NCBI RefSeq assembly: GCF_026151205.1 | Contig: NC_087076.1 | Location: 18,965,919 to 19,029,918 of the forward strand | Length of the DNA stretch: 64,000 nucleotides | Source: Bolinopsis microptera | Taxonomy: Eukaryota; Ctenophora; Tentaculata; Lobata; Bolinopsidae | Direction: 5' to 3' | Part shown: piece by piece, positions 63,985 through 64,000 of the stretch | Numbering within the stretch: position 1 is the stretch's first letter | How the letters are laid out: every line of letters begins with the position of its first letter | Notes under the pieces: model-generated | Database searches by the model: none | What the model saw: the letters and a program-made list of their open reading frames with translations, nothing else | Told to the model about the DNA's origin: nothing | Translations under genes and position numbers: made by a program

Positions 63985-64000
63985 TAACCCTTAACTAGAA

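Overview
The window is animal (metazoan) DNA: AT-rich, with short GT-AG introns (mostly 100-400 bp), exons encoding extracellular modules, and no operons. The module set (immunoglobulin, sushi/CCP, ephrin-receptor-like Cys-rich, receptor tyrosine phosphatase, an intronless class A GPCR, beta/gamma-crystallins) fits an invertebrate, possibly an early-branching one such as a cnidarian or placozoan. The sequence does not identify the species.

Almost the whole window reads as one plus-strand gene of about 64 kb. By conceptual splicing I find about 93 exons, with about 17.8 kb of coding sequence and roughly 5,900 residues. It starts with a signal peptide at base 15 and may end with a stop at 63982-63984. 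Reading frame and intron phase carry from exon to exon. The predicted product is a single-pass receptor: an N-terminal Cys-rich module, about 41 Ig-like domains, three copies of a compound block (sushi, an unnamed ~130-residue module, a Cys-rich module, sushi), a transmembrane helix, and one intracellular tyrosine-phosphatase domain. That domain has lost the catalytic Cys (HC to HS), the signature Arg and the WPD Asp, so it is predicted to be a pseudophosphatase. At least six Ig domains lack both disulphide cysteines.

Layout: 0-6.1 kb holds the signal peptide, Cys-rich module, Ig1-5, a sushi-like module and the start of compound block 1. From 6.1 to 17.8 kb is one 11.7-kb intron holding a triplicated minus-strand beta/gamma-crystallin cassette; its third copy is interrupted by two foldback elements, one of them Mutator-like with a 9-bp target duplication. 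From 17.8 to 38 kb are the end of block 1 and Ig6-31, including an internal alternative first exon at 21.8 kb. From 38.1 to 41.7 kb is compound block 2 with a furin-type RRKR site. From 42 to 45 kb are Ig32-38, mostly in one 1.84-kb exon. The 44,971-52,091 intron holds a minus-strand galactose-binding-like gene and a 5.7-kb minisatellite with a 37-bp unit. The 52,273-57,873 intron holds a minus-strand GPCR gene and a retroelement remnant. From 57.9 to 64 kb are Ig40-41, compound block 3 with an RKR site, the membrane helix and the dead phosphatase.

The five nested genes all lie on the minus strand inside large introns of the receptor. All exon boundaries come from reading splice signals and frame continuity by eye and have no transcript support. 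Two single-base frame breaks occur in short homopolymers (near 36,516 and 37,382) and look like consensus errors or a broken allele.
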